Of a stretch of DNA of 64,000 bases, positions 1 through 8,575 are shown one piece after another. Source of the stretch: Sulfurimonas lithotrophica (GTDB taxonomy: Bacteria > Campylobacterota > Campylobacteria > Campylobacterales > Sulfurimonadaceae); the NCBI RefSeq assembly GCF_009258225.1, contig NZ_CP043617.1, forward strand, positions 930,001 through 994,000. The letters are read 5' to 3'. The notes beneath the pieces are model-generated. The model worked only from the letters and a program-made list of their open reading frames with translations, was not told where the DNA came from and did not search any database. The translations under genes were made by a program, and so were the position numbers. Position 1 is the first letter of the stretch. Every line of letters starts with the position of its first letter.

Positions 1-1
1 A

Positions 2-178
2 GCAACTATAGATGCAAATAATTCTTTAAACTTAACTAGTGAAAAACCAGCGAATAAAACATCTGAAATATCTGCTTCTAGTGGTATAGAAGATAAAAAA
101 CACGATGTATCTCAAGAAGATAGAAAAAAATTGTATAAACTGTATAAAAAGTCTAAAGTAGGTAACTATCCTAGATAG
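2..178 (+). CDS. C-terminal fragment of an unknown protein
   Basis: Only the last 58 codons of a frame entering from the left edge are present, ending at TAG 176-178. The visible part is hydrophilic and rich in Ser, Lys, Asp and Asn, ending in KSKVGNYPR. It has no membrane segment and no motif I recognise, so the family cannot be named. That it is coding is inferred from the open frame reaching the window edge and from the hairpin and promoter that follow it. Confidence 0.5.
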   Translation, partial: ATIDANNSLNLTSEKPANKTSEISASSGIEDKKHDVSQEDRKKLYKLYKKSKVGNYPR

Positions 179-191
179 AGTTTATACTGTT

Positions 192-212
192 AACAATTTT
201 GTATAAATTGTT
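192..212 (+). terminator. weak AT-rich hairpin after the first gene
   Basis: AACAATTT and AAATTGTT form an 8-base inverted repeat around a 5-base loop, 14 bases after the stop codon at 176-178. The stem has only two G-C pairs and the following run (TTCCATATTTTTA) is not a clean T-tract, so a terminator role is tentative. Confidence 0.3.
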
Positions 213-310
213 TCCATATTTTTAGAAGCTATCATTTTAGGATGTACGGTGAACTCATTTTTATTGTCTATATTTAAGTCCGTTTTATTTGTATAATAAT
301 AACATCTATA

Positions 311-319
311 TGCTATAAT
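311..319 (+). promoter_or_regulatory. extended -10 promoter for the Dabb/MFS pair
   Basis: TGCTATAAT is an extended -10 element with a perfect TATAAT at 314-319, placed 31 bases before the ATG at 350. No good -35 hexamer is visible, which is common for housekeeping promoters in Campylobacterota. An AAAGAG ribosome site follows at about 338-343. Confidence 0.55.
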
Positions 320-349
320 CCAAACTCAATACAATATAAAGAGTTTAAA

Positions 350-640
350 ATGATAGTCCACATAGTTATGTTCAAGTTTAAAGATGAAAATAAACAAGAA
401 AATCTTTTAGTAGTAAAAAGTAAATTAGAAGAGTTACAATCAAAAATACCAATGTTAGAGAAAATGGAAGTCGGAATTGACTTTAACCAAAGTGAGCGCG
501 CATTTGACCTTTCACTTTATTCTACTTTTGCAACAAAAGAAGATTTAAAAGCTTATGCCGTGCATCCTGCACATCTTGAAGTAGTCGAGCTTATAAAGAA
601 AGTTACAGAGGTTTCAAAAGTAGTAGATTATGAATTATAA
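350..640 (+). CDS. Dabb (stress-responsive A/B barrel) family protein
   Basis: This 96-residue protein has the ferredoxin-like Dabb layout: an opening strand VHIVMFKFKD, a central helix with many Glu and Lys, and the late HPAHLEVVELI helix that is typical of the family. Dabb proteins form small dimeric barrels. Some are enzymes and many have no known role, so no substrate can be assigned. There is no signal peptide, so it is cytoplasmic. The start is supported by an AAAGAG ribosome site and the TATAAT box upstream. The MFS gene begins 15 bases after its stop and probably shares the transcript. Confidence 0.8.
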   Translation: MIVHIVMFKFKDENKQENLLVVKSKLEELQSKIPMLEKMEVGIDFNQSERAFDLSLYSTFATKEDLKAYAVHPAHLEVVELIKKVTEVSKVVDYEL

Positions 641-655
641 TTAAAAAGTTTTATA

Positions 656-1801
656 ATGCATATTTCACCCGCAACAAAGATAACACTTTTGCTAATTTCG
701 ATGCTGACTATGATGTCAAACGTAGCAATAGTGACGATGCTTCCGCATCTAAATGAACATTTTGAACATATAGAAAATATTGAACTTTTTTCGCGTTTAA
801 TGATTACTTTGCCGTCTTTGGCTATAGCTTTGTTGTCTCCGTTTTTAGGTCATTTAGTTTATAAAATAGGTAAAAAAAGAGCATCTGTTATAGCTTTGAT
901 TCTTTTTTCTTTGTTTGGTACGGCAGGTCTGTACCTTCAAGATATTTATAATCTTTTATTTTCAAGGTTTTTGTTCGGTATTGCTATAGCACTTTTGATG
1001 ATAATAGCTACTACGCTTATCGGCGATTATTTTAAAAATGAAGCAAGACACAAGTTTATGGGAACTCAAAGTGCGTTTATATCCATAGGCGGAATCATGT
1101 TTATAGTCGGAGGGGGAATTCTTTCCGATATAGACTGGCGTTATCCCTTTGGCATCTATATACTTGGTTTGTTTGTTTTAGTATTTGTTATAAAGTATCT
1201 TGTAGAGATAAACACACATGAACAAAAAGAGGAAGACGATACATACTTAAACCATAATCTTTGGTATATATATCTTTTAGCGTTTATTTTGATGCTTGTA
1301 TTTTATATATTACCGACTCAGATGCCGTTTTTGATGATAAATGTTTTTGGAGCAAGCGGTACTTTAACGGGAGCTATTATAGCTATGGCATTTGTCTTTA
1401 ATGCACTTGGTGCTATTAGTTTTGCAAAGTTTAAAGCAAAGTTTCATTTTAGTAGCATCTATCTAATCGGAATGGGTATTATAGCTACCGGATTTATATT
1501 GATAGGAAATGTAAATAATGTTTATTTCTTCTTTTTAACATCGCCCATAATGGGCTTTGGCGGAGGACTTTTAATGGCAAATATGACCTCGTGGATGCTT
1601 GATGTCGCACATCATACTAAACGTATAAAAGCATCTGCGTATCTATCGAGTGCTTATTTTTTCGGGCAATTTTGTTCACCTCTAGCTACAATGCCGCTTG
1701 TTAGACAAGTCGGTATTAAAAATTTTTTTATAGTAAGCGGAGTTATCCTTTTTATAGTTATATTAATTGGAAAGTTTTTTACAAAAAGTAGGGCTACTTA
1801 A
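656..1801 (+). CDS. major facilitator superfamily transporter
   Basis: A 381-residue polytopic membrane protein with about 12 hydrophobic segments and a charged central loop near residues 190-200 (EQKEEDD). The loop between segments 2 and 3 carries the MFS motif A as GHLVYKIGKKR (residues 65-75). Size and motif fit a proton-coupled MFS exporter or sugar/drug carrier, but nothing visible fixes the substrate. It follows the Dabb gene by 15 bases with only a weak ribosome site, so it is probably read from the same message. Its 3' end overlaps by 8 bases the end of the cytochrome gene on the other strand. Confidence 0.85.
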   Translation: MHISPATKITLLLISMLTMMSNVAIVTMLPHLNEHFEHIENIELFSRLMITLPSLAIALLSPFLGHLVYKIGKKRASVIALILFSLFGTAGLYLQDIYNLLFSRFLFGIAIALLMIIATTLIGDYFKNEARHKFMGTQSAFISIGGIMFIVGGGILSDIDWRYPFGIYILGLFVLVFVIKYLVEINTHEQKEEDDTYLNHNLWYIYLLAFILMLVFYILPTQMPFLMINVFGASGTLTGAIIAMAFVFNALGAISFAKFKAKFHFSSIYLIGMGIIATGFILIGNVNNVYFFFLTSPIMGFGGGLLMANMTSWMLDVAHHTKRIKASAYLSSAYFFGQFCSPLATMPLVRQVGIKNFFIVSGVILFIVILIGKFFTKSRAT

Positions 1802-2204
1802 ACTCTATACCTTCATACCTGTCGTATATCCACTCAGCTACTGCTTGACTCTCCTGATGAGTTATTTTTCCTTTTAAACTAGGCATTACCCCAAAACGCT
1901 CCAATGCTCCGGCATTACACATAAAATAGTCTAAATTTGGATTTATAATATAATCTTTAATAAACAAAATAACCAAATGACGATGTGTATCTTCATCATC
2001 GTCTTTAATTATAATATTTTCTTTTAGGCGGTTTGAGACTTCAACCATAGGAGGTGCTTTTATTTTGTCAAGATTATTTATTGTTTTTTCTTTGCTTATC
2101 ATCTCTATATGACAACTTGCACATTTGTCTTTATATACTTTGTATCCATCAACAGCAAAAAGTGATGTATAAAAAAATATGGAGTATAGAATCAACTTTT
2201 TCAA
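1794..2204 (-). CDS. monoheme c-type cytochrome, periplasmic
   Basis: A 136-residue protein with a short Sec signal (residues 1-17) followed by the haem-binding CASCH at residues 28-32. The likely distal Met ligand is in FGVMPSLKG near the C-terminus. It resembles the cytochrome at 42988: both share an APP motif after the haem site and the RFG-MPSLKG ending, so the two are paralogues of one small cytochrome family. The expected role is periplasmic electron transfer; partners are unknown. The start is TTG at 2204, chosen because AAAGGA lies seven bases before it and the signal peptide begins there with MKKLILY. Confidence 0.8.
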   Translation of the reverse strand: MKKLILYSIFFYTSLFAVDGYKVYKDKCASCHIEMISKEKTINNLDKIKAPPMVEVSNRLKENIIIKDDDEDTHRHLVILFIKDYIINPNLDYFMCNAGALERFGVMPSLKGKITHQESQAVAEWIYDRYEGIEFK

Positions 2205-2332
2205 TTATTTTCCTTTATTATTAAAATTATAAATATAAAAAATACTTAAATCTTGTAAGTAATTTTTATATACTACTTTTTTTGTATTAAAGATTTGTTA
2301 ATGTATAAAAAAATTTATAGAAGGAGCTTACT

Positions 2333-2524
2333 ATGGGTGAACCTCGTTTAGAAGATATTGCAGATTATGATACTTTAAAAGGTGAAAAGAAAAAGGTGGT
2401 TTTTGCCGTAATCTTGGCAGGCTTAACTATAGGAGTTATATATACTATAGCTTATAATATGTATGATAATTCAGATGAAAATTTAGCACAAGATAAATCA
2501 TATAAAGTTGCCCCTAGAAAATAA
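2333..2524 (+). CDS. small single-pass membrane protein of unknown function
   Basis: A 63-residue protein with an acidic N-terminus, a KGEKKK cluster, one transmembrane helix (about residues 22-41, AVILAGLTIGVIYTIA) and a charged tail ending KVAPRK. The positive cluster before the helix predicts a cytoplasmic N-terminus. A strong AAGGAG ribosome site at 2321-2326 with good spacing supports real translation. It sits between the divergent cytochrome gene and the M48 protease, 50 bases upstream of the latter. I do not recognise the family. Confidence 0.65.
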   Translation: MGEPRLEDIADYDTLKGEKKKVVFAVILAGLTIGVIYTIAYNMYDNSDENLAQDKSYKVAPRK

Positions 2525-2574
2525 TGTTATCCATTATTTAGATAATATTACAAAAATTTTATGAAGGTCAATAT

Positions 2575-3783
2575 ATGTTAATGACAATTGTCACAGTTTA
2601 TTCTATTTACGTACTAATCTCTATATATGTGAGTATTATGCAGATAGGTTATATTAATGAAGTTAAAAATAAAGAAGCAGTACTGTTAAGTCCGAGTGAA
2701 TTTTTAAAAGCTGCTTCTTACTCGGTAGCTAAAGAAAAACTATCTATTTTTACGACATTTTTTGATTATCTGTTTTTCATTGCATGGATGAGTTTTGGTA
2801 TTTCATATTTATCAAATAACATATTCTTTGAAAATGAAGCTGTTTTAAATATAGCAATTGTTATGGGTTTTGTAATTGTAAACTCTATATTGTCACTTCC
2901 TGTATCTTACTATGAAAAGTTTGTACTGGATGCTAAGTACGGGTTTAACAAATCCAGTATGGGCTTATGGGTAAAAGATACCTTAATAAGTTTTGTGATG
3001 ACCTTGATTTTTGGTTCTTTGGTTGTTTGGGGTATTTATGAAATTATATCAAGCTTTACACTTTGGTGGTTATGGAGCTTTTTATTTATTTTTGCAGTTG
3101 TAGTACTTATAAATATGTTATACCCTGCATTTCGTGCAATGTTTTTTGACAAACTGACTCCGCTTAAAGATGAAGAACTGGATGCAGAAATAAAAAGCCT
3201 TATGGATAAAACAGGCTTTAAAAGTTCAGGTGTATTTGTAAGCGATGCATCTAAACGTGACTCAAGATTAAATGCATATTTCGGCGGTTTTGGAAAAGCT
3301 AAGAGAGTAGTGCTTTTTGATACGCTCATTGAAAAACTTACTACAAAAGAATTACTTGCAGTACTTGGACATGAACTGGGACATTTTGCACACGGAGATA
3401 TTTATAAAAACATTGCACTTGTCGGGGGTATGCTTTTTGTTATGTTTGGCATCTTCGGTAACCTTCCCGAGTCGCTTTATCTTGAACTTGGAATATCGCA
3501 AGAACCTTATTTAGTCATGATTTTACTTATGCTTTTTATGCCTGTTCTTGGATTTATAATGATGCCTGTAATGGGGATAGTAAGCCGTCATAACGAATAT
3601 GAAGCAGATAGGATGGGAAGTGAACTAGGCGGTGCAGGCGGTGAAGTAGAGCTTGCAAATGCACTAAAAAAACTTGTTGAAGAAAATAAAAGCTTTCCTC
3701 TTTCGCATCCTTTATATGTGTTTTTTCATTATACGCATCCGCCTGTAATGGAAAGACTTCGTGAACTTGGAGTAGATATATAA
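2575..3783 (+). CDS. M48 family (Ste24/HtpX-like) membrane zinc metalloprotease
   Basis: A 402-residue integral membrane protease. Several hydrophobic segments occupy the first 200 residues. The zinc site is HELGH at about residues 265-269 (LGHELGHFAHGD), and the third ligand is probably the Glu of HNEYEADRMG at about residue 342. This is the CAAX-protease (Ste24) type of M48 enzyme, slightly shorter than eukaryotic Ste24. Bacterial members are thought to act in membrane protein quality control; a specific substrate cannot be inferred. A GAAGG ribosome site seven bases before ATG 2575 decides the start over the second Met two codons later. Confidence 0.88.
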   Translation: MLMTIVTVYSIYVLISIYVSIMQIGYINEVKNKEAVLLSPSEFLKAASYSVAKEKLSIFTTFFDYLFFIAWMSFGISYLSNNIFFENEAVLNIAIVMGFVIVNSILSLPVSYYEKFVLDAKYGFNKSSMGLWVKDTLISFVMTLIFGSLVVWGIYEIISSFTLWWLWSFLFIFAVVVLINMLYPAFRAMFFDKLTPLKDEELDAEIKSLMDKTGFKSSGVFVSDASKRDSRLNAYFGGFGKAKRVVLFDTLIEKLTTKELLAVLGHELGHFAHGDIYKNIALVGGMLFVMFGIFGNLPESLYLELGISQEPYLVMILLMLFMPVLGFIMMPVMGIVSRHNEYEADRMGSELGGAGGEVELANALKKLVEENKSFPLSHPLYVFFHYTHPPVMERLRELGVDI

Positions 3784-3815
3784 CTTCGCTTAATAGATTT
3801 TCTTGACCTATGCAC

Positions 3816-3844
3816 TTAAAGTGTAAATATTACTTAGCTATAAT
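3816..3844 (+). promoter_or_regulatory. promoter of the thioredoxin-like gene
   Basis: TATAAT at 3839-3844 is preceded at 17-base spacing by TTAAAG (3816-3821), a weak -35. Transcription would start near 3851, just ahead of the palindrome at 3853-3866 and the GAGGG ribosome site before ATG 3877. Confidence 0.5.
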
Positions 3845-3852
3845 ATCCCTTG

Positions 3853-3866
3853 TAATTACGTAATTA
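3853..3866. promoter_or_regulatory. 14-base perfect palindrome at the transcript start
   Basis: TAATTACGTAATTA is a perfect palindrome lying between the -10 box (3839-3844) and the ribosome site of the thioredoxin-like gene. Its position suggests a repressor operator, but it is short and AT-rich, so chance is possible. Confidence 0.3.
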
Positions 3867-3876
3867 GAGGGATAAA

Positions 3877-4191
3877 ATGATAGAGATTGAAAATGATTTA
3901 AACATAGTAATGGATGCCGAATTTGAAAAAGGTAACTTTGTTATTTTACAGTTCACATCCGAGCTTTGTGATGCCTGCTCAGCTTTAGAGATGGAACTTG
4001 AGGATATAGAAGAAGACCATAACGATGTATCAATACTTTCAATCGATGTTAGTGAAAATGAATCTGCAGTAGAATATTATGATGTTTACCAGACACCGAC
4101 TATGATAATTTTTAATAATCAAAGAGAGGTTCTTTTTAACGGTATAGGCGTTATGCTCTCGCAAGATATTGAAAAGTTATTGGGTAAATAG
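3877..4191 (+). CDS. thioredoxin-fold protein with CDAC active site
   Basis: A 104-residue cytoplasmic protein of thioredoxin length and fold. The redox motif is C31-D-A-C34 in place of the classical CGPC, and the cis-proline loop is QTPT (about residues 72-75). The acidic helix after the active site (EMELEDIEED) is unusual for a general thioredoxin and suggests a dedicated partner. There is no signal peptide. It has its own promoter with a palindrome at the probable transcript start. The gene after it seems to have a separate promoter inside this gene's 3' end. Confidence 0.8.
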   Translation: MIEIENDLNIVMDAEFEKGNFVILQFTSELCDACSALEMELEDIEEDHNDVSILSIDVSENESAVEYYDVYQTPTMIIFNNQREVLFNGIGVMLSQDIEKLLGK

Positions 4192-4197
4192 TATAAT
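4169..4197 (+). promoter_or_regulatory. consensus-like promoter inside the end of the thioredoxin-like gene
   Basis: TTGAAA (4169-4174), a 17-base spacer and TATAAT (4192-4197) form a good sigma-70 promoter. The -35 and spacer are still coding for the thioredoxin-like protein; the -10 begins right after its TAG stop. It would start transcription near 4204 for the TTG-start gene at 4228 and possibly for the long housekeeping run after it. Confidence 0.7.
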
Positions 4198-4227
4198 ATC
4201 CGATTAAATTTTATGGATTAAATAATT

Positions 4228-4641
4228 TTGAGAATTTTTTTACGATTTTTTTTGGTTTTAAGTCTTTTACACGGTATTGTCTATGGGCTTGATTTTAAAC
4301 AAACGAAAGTTATTAAGCTAAAAAAGGATGAACAAAAGAAAATTCTTGTAAAATACGACAACATTATTAAACTTTTTGAATTTAGATGGACACTGTATAA
4401 AAACGGCGGATTGGTTATCCATAGGTCGTATGATAAGATAATTTCGCAAAATATACTTTATAAAAGATATAAAAATAATTCATTTAGATTAGAACTTAAA
4501 TCGCCTGGTGCGGGTAAGTATTATAATTTGCCGTATATACTTGTCAAGTTTGAAGATTTTGATTTTAAAACAGATGAAGCAATTTTTAAACTATTTTTGT
4601 ATGACGATGCAGGAAACGTTAGTTTAAAAGAGATAAAATAA
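4228..4641 (+). CDS. small exported protein of unknown function
   Basis: A 137-residue protein beginning with a clear Sec signal peptide (residues 1-20, hydrophobic FFLVLSLLHGIVYG). The mature part is mixed beta-like sequence rich in Lys, Phe and Tyr, without cysteines or a motif I recognise. The start is TTG at 4228, chosen because the signal peptide begins there and no ATG in frame precedes it; the ribosome site is poor. It lies 16 bases upstream of the polyprenyl synthase gene and is probably cotranscribed with it. The periplasm is its likely location. Confidence 0.65.
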   Translation: MRIFLRFFLVLSLLHGIVYGLDFKQTKVIKLKKDEQKKILVKYDNIIKLFEFRWTLYKNGGLVIHRSYDKIISQNILYKRYKNNSFRLELKSPGAGKYYNLPYILVKFEDFDFKTDEAIFKLFLYDDAGNVSLKEIK

Positions 4642-4657
4642 GAGCTAAAGAGGATAG

Positions 4658-5545
4658 ATGCAAAGAGTAGAAGATGAAATACTAAGGCTAATAGACGAGT
4701 GTGACTATAGTGAAGTTACACGCCTATTTAAAAATTTAAGCGGTGGAAAAAGACTTCGTGCAAAGCTAATATTAAAAATAGCTTCAAATCATGAAATGGC
4801 TCCGCTTTTAGCTGCAATAGTTGAACTTATACATGCAGCAAGTCTGCTTCACGATGATGTAATAGATGAAGCAGATACTCGCCGCGGCGTAGCTTCGGTT
4901 AATGCGACTGATGGCAGTAAAACGGCGGTAATGCTTGGAGATATATTATATTCAAAAGCTTTTACCGAACTTGTTAATTTTGATAAAGATATCGCAAAAA
5001 CTATAGCATCATCTGTAACGGCATTATCCAAGGGTGAAATGATGGATGTTAAAATGGCTGATGAATTTAATGCAGACGAAGACAAATATCTCGATATGCT
5101 TTATCTAAAAACTGCTACACTTATAGAAGCTGCTGCTGCAGCTGCGGCAATGCTTGTAGGAAAAGATGTAGAAGCTCATGCAATCTATGGTAAAAACCTT
5201 GGTCTGTCTTTTCAAATTATAGATGACATTTTAGATATCACTCAAGATTCTGCTACTCTTGGTAAACCTGCACTAAATGACTTTGTAGAAGGTAAATGTA
5301 CACTGCCTTATATCTATCTTCATAGAAAGTTGGATGATTCGGATAAAAAACGTCTTGAGTCTCTTCATGCCAAAAAATTAGATGAAAACGACAGTGTTTG
5401 GATAAAAGAGAAAATGCAAGAATATAAAACGGTAGAACAGTCCTTTGAGTTGGCGGCACTGCTTTCAGATGAAGCTAAAGGCGTTATGTCTGCAGATGCC
5501 GAGCTTGTAGCTATACTAGATTCAATGATAAAAAGAAGTTTCTGA
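4658..5545 (+). CDS. ispB: polyprenyl diphosphate synthase (trans-isoprenyl chain for menaquinone)
   Basis: A 295-residue trans-prenyltransferase that extends an allylic diphosphate with isopentenyl diphosphate. The first Asp-rich motif is DDVID (residues 66-70) and the second is DDILD (about 189-193). The GGKRLR substrate loop is at 29-34. In Campylobacterota the product is expected to be the menaquinone side chain (usually six isoprene units), so 'octaprenyl' would be a guess. An AGAGGA ribosome site precedes ATG 4658. The stop overlaps the hemA start by one base (TGATG), a sign of translational coupling. Confidence 0.88.
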   Translation: MQRVEDEILRLIDECDYSEVTRLFKNLSGGKRLRAKLILKIASNHEMAPLLAAIVELIHAASLLHDDVIDEADTRRGVASVNATDGSKTAVMLGDILYSKAFTELVNFDKDIAKTIASSVTALSKGEMMDVKMADEFNADEDKYLDMLYLKTATLIEAAAAAAAMLVGKDVEAHAIYGKNLGLSFQIIDDILDITQDSATLGKPALNDFVEGKCTLPYIYLHRKLDDSDKKRLESLHAKKLDENDSVWIKEKMQEYKTVEQSFELAALLSDEAKGVMSADAELVAILDSMIKRSF

Positions 5546-6825
5546 TGCATTATTTAACGGTAAGTTTTTCACATAAAAATTCGACTATTGAGATTAGAGA
5601 GAAGTTAACATATCCAAATGAGAAAAGTGTAAACGGCTGTCTTACAAAACTAAACTCTTCAGATGAGATAAACGAAACTATCCTTATCTCAACCTGTAAC
5701 AGGATGGAGATATTTTGTTCATGTAGCGATATTGTTGCGGCAAAAGAACACGTGTTTAACATGTTAAGCGAGAGGGCCGGCATATCTATTGAAGAGCTTC
5801 AGGAAAGAGCTGACGTATATGATGACTCTACTGCTATTCATCATCTTTTCTCGGTAGCATCCGCCCTTGATTCAATAGTAATCGGAGAGACGCAGATCGC
5901 GGGTCAGTTAAAAGATGCATTTAGATTCTCTTATGATAAAGGTCACTGTGATAAAAAGATAGCACGTGCGGTAAAGTCTGCTTTTAAGTGTGCCGCAAAA
6001 GTCAGAAATATGACAGATATATCTTCAAAACCGGTATCGGTTGCATCTGTTGCCGTTTCAAAACTAAAGTCTGTTTTAGACGATATCGAAGGTAAAAAAA
6101 CTTTGGTTATCGGTGTAGGCGAGATGAGTGAGATAACTGCAAAACATATGATTTCCCACGGTGCCGACGTATATATAATGAATCGTACAAAACAAAAAGC
6201 ACAAATACTCGCAGATGAAGTGGGTGCAAAAGTTTACGACTACGGTCAGCTTGATAAAGCAGTGAATGAATTTGAAATACTTTATACGGCTACAAGCTCA
6301 AACACTCCGATTATCACAGACGATATGATTAAACTGTGTAACTACCAAAGATTTTGGTTTGATCTTGCCGTTCCAAGAGATATAAGCTGTTCATATACGG
6401 GTATGATACAGCTTTTTACTGTTGATGATTTAAAATCTATCGTAGAAGAGAACAAAGGTATAAAAGAGGGTGAAGCCAGAAAAGCTCACGGAATAGTGGG
6501 TCGTAGCGTTGTAGAATTTTTTGAATGGTTGGATGCTTTAAATGTTGAACCTATGATAAAAGATATTTATAAAAAAGCATATAAAACGGCTGAGATAGAA
6601 TCAAAACGTGCAATTAACAACGGTTATTTACCTAAAGAGTATGAGGTTCAGGCTAAAAAGATGGCTGAACAAACATTAAAAAGATTTCTTCACGATATGA
6701 CATCAAAGATGCGTGAAGTATCAACAGAGCCAAAGTCAGACAGTATAAGCGGTGTTATGCAGATGCTTGCAAACAGTGAAAATGACAGTATTCCTGATAA
6801 ATATAAAAATATGGAGAAAAAATAG
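5545..6825 (+). CDS. hemA: glutamyl-tRNA reductase
   Basis: A 426-residue enzyme that reduces glutamyl-tRNA to glutamate-1-semialdehyde, the first committed step of C5 haem synthesis. The catalytic cysteine is C51 in STCNRMEIF; the GETQIAGQ motif follows. The NADPH-binding domain has VIGVGEMSE and the NRTKQKA strand, and the C-terminal part is the dimerisation helix. The gene overlaps ispB upstream and proS downstream by one base each. A second haem gene, hemC, lies four genes later in the same run, so porphyrin and tRNA charging genes share a transcript here. Confidence 0.95.
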   Translation: MHYLTVSFSHKNSTIEIREKLTYPNEKSVNGCLTKLNSSDEINETILISTCNRMEIFCSCSDIVAAKEHVFNMLSERAGISIEELQERADVYDDSTAIHHLFSVASALDSIVIGETQIAGQLKDAFRFSYDKGHCDKKIARAVKSAFKCAAKVRNMTDISSKPVSVASVAVSKLKSVLDDIEGKKTLVIGVGEMSEITAKHMISHGADVYIMNRTKQKAQILADEVGAKVYDYGQLDKAVNEFEILYTATSSNTPIITDDMIKLCNYQRFWFDLAVPRDISCSYTGMIQLFTVDDLKSIVEENKGIKEGEARKAHGIVGRSVVEFFEWLDALNVEPMIKDIYKKAYKTAEIESKRAINNGYLPKEYEVQAKKMAEQTLKRFLHDMTSKMREVSTEPKSDSISGVMQMLANSENDSIPDKYKNMEKK

Positions 6826-8132
6826 TGAGAAGATCTAAGGCATTTATTCCAACAACTAAAGAAGCACCTAGTGATGCGGTACTGGCTAGTCATATATTTT
6901 TGTCGCGTGCGGGTTTTATTTCGCAAGTCGCTTCGGGGTTATACTCTTATATGCCCTTAGCTAAAAAAGTAATAAGAAAAATAGAAAACGTTATACATGA
7001 AGAGATGGCAAATGTGGGTGCACAAGAAGTTGAGTTAAGCTTTGTTGCTCCGAGTGATTTATGGATTGAGAGTGGTAGGATAGATAAGTTTGGAAAAGAA
7101 CTTTTAAGATTTTATGATAGAAAAGAAAAGCTTTTTGTTCTTGGACCTACACATGAAGAGATGATGGTTGATTTAGTTCGTAATCGTATAACATCTTATA
7201 AAAACCTTCCATTAAATCTATATCAAATAAAAACAAAGTTCCGTGATGAAGTAAGACCTCGTTTTGGTCTTATGCGCGGGCGTGAATTTATTATGAAAGA
7301 CGGTTACAGTTTTCATGCATCTGTAGAAGATTTAGATAGAGAATTTAATGCACTTGAAGATGCATATAAAAGAATTATAAAACGTCTTGGACTTGACTTT
7401 AGAGTTGTTGAAGCTGATAGCGGTGCAATCGGTGGAACAGGTTCAAAAGAGTTAATGGTGCTTGCAGATAGCGGTGAAGATACTATTGCCGTGTGTGACA
7501 AATGTGAGTATGGTGCGAACATAGAAGTTTTTATGGATATGGAAGAACTCGGTGAAGATTTTGATGCAAGCAGTGTTAGTGATATAAAAGAGTTAAAAGG
7601 TGATGACAACTGTCCACACTGTGATGGTAAACTCTCTCTTACAAAAGGGATAGAGGTCGGGCATATCTTTAAACTAGGTACTACATACTCAAAAGCCTTA
7701 AAAGCAGAGTTTTTGGATGAAGAAGGAAAAAGCAAACCCTTTATAATGGGTACATACGGGATGGGTGTATCTCGTCTTGTTGCAGCCGTAATTGAACAGC
7801 ATCATGATGAAAACGGTTGTATTTGGACCAAGGAGACTGCTCCTTATACTATTAATATTATGATCTCAAATGTTAAAGATGAAGCACAAAATACTTTAGG
7901 TGAAGAACTTTATTTAAAACTTTTAGGTGAAAATATAGAAGTTATGATTGATGACAGAAAAGATAGATTTGGTTTTAAAATGAAAGATGCTGAGTTAATT
8001 GGTTTTCCATTCACTGTTATAATTGGAAAAGAGTTAGAAAACGGTATAGTTCAAATATTTAACAGAGCTACAAGAGAAAAAATTTCTGTACCCTCGGGAG
8101 AGATTTATAAAAAAATTATGGAATTAATTTAA
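6825..8132 (+). CDS. proS: prolyl-tRNA synthetase lacking the INS editing domain
   Basis: A 435-residue class II synthetase that charges tRNA-Pro. Motif 2 is in the [12 protein letters not shown] stretch and motif 3 in [14 protein letters not shown]; the anticodon-binding domain closes the protein. Bacterial-type ProRS usually has about 570 residues with a ~180-residue INS editing domain between motifs 2 and 3. Here that domain is missing: [17 protein letters not shown] is followed by CDKC, a ~35-residue linker, CPHC and then [11 protein letters not shown]. The two CxxC pairs probably bind zinc. Editing of Ala-tRNA-Pro would need another protein. The start is GTG, overlapping the hemA stop (TAGTG). 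Confidence 0.92.
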   Translation: MRRSKAFIPTTKEAPSDAVLASHIFLSRAGFISQVASGLYSYMPLAKKVIRKIENVIHEEMANVGAQEVELSFVAPSDLWIESGRIDKFGKELLRFYDRKEKLFVLGPTHEEMMVDLVRNRITSYKNLPLNLYQIKTKFRDEVRPRFGLMRGREFIMKDGYSFHASVEDLDREFNALEDAYKRIIKRLGLDFRVVEADSGAIGGTGSKELMVLADSGEDTIAVCDKCEYGANIEVFMDMEELGEDFDASSVSDIKELKGDDNCPHCDGKLSLTKGIEVGHIFKLGTTYSKALKAEFLDEEGKSKPFIMGTYGMGVSRLVAAVIEQHHDENGCIWTKETAPYTINIMISNVKDEAQNTLGEELYLKLLGENIEVMIDDRKDRFGFKMKDAELIGFPFTVIIGKELENGIVQIFNRATREKISVPSGEIYKKIMELI

Positions 8133-8575
8133 TGATATATTTTATCGTTTATCTGTTTTTAGAGGTGCTTTTATCGGTTAATATTTCATCGTATATAGGT
8201 GGATTATGGACTTTTTTTGAAATACTTCTAAGCGCTTTTATAGGCATATACATATTAGTAAATTTTAAAGAGTCTCTTCGTGAAAATCTTACGGCAGTCT
8301 CTTATAACTGTATAGACTTGCAGGAGTTCCAAAGTTTAAATCTTTTTACTTTAATCGGTGCCGTTTTTCTTATAATACCGGGTTTTTTAACAGATATCCT
8401 CGGTGTACTTATGCAGTTTAGTGTTTTTACTACTATGTTTGTAAATAGATATCAAATGCATAAGACTAACTCATGTAGAAAAGAAGATCAAGAATTTAAT
8501 TCGTATAACTCACATATTACAAAGGAATCAGATGTCATTGATGTTGAAATTATTAGCGATAACTCTACTAAGTAG
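8132..8575 (+). CDS. fxsA: FxsA-family membrane protein
   Basis: A 147-residue protein with the FxsA layout: an N-terminal hydrophobic segment containing an acidic residue (YLFLEVLLSV), a second segment near residues 25-45 and a third near 70-95 containing IPGFLTDILG. E. coli FxsA was named for suppression of F-plasmid exclusion of phage T7; its cellular role remains unclear. The charged cytoplasmic tail is partly encoded by sequence that also encodes the start of the next gene (44-base overlap). The ATG overlaps the proS stop by one base. Confidence 0.75.
   Translation: MIYFIVYLFLEVLLSVNISSYIGGLWTFFEILLSAFIGIYILVNFKESLRENLTAVSYNCIDLQEFQSLNLFTLIGAVFLIIPGFLTDILGVLMQFSVFTTMFVNRYQMHKTNSCRKEDQEFNSYNSHITKESDVIDVEIISDNSTK

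Noticed and set aside
7313-7735. 140-codon minus-strand open frame inside proS
   Set aside because: Antisense shadow of a conserved synthetase; Ser-rich composition typical of reversed Glu/Asp codons.
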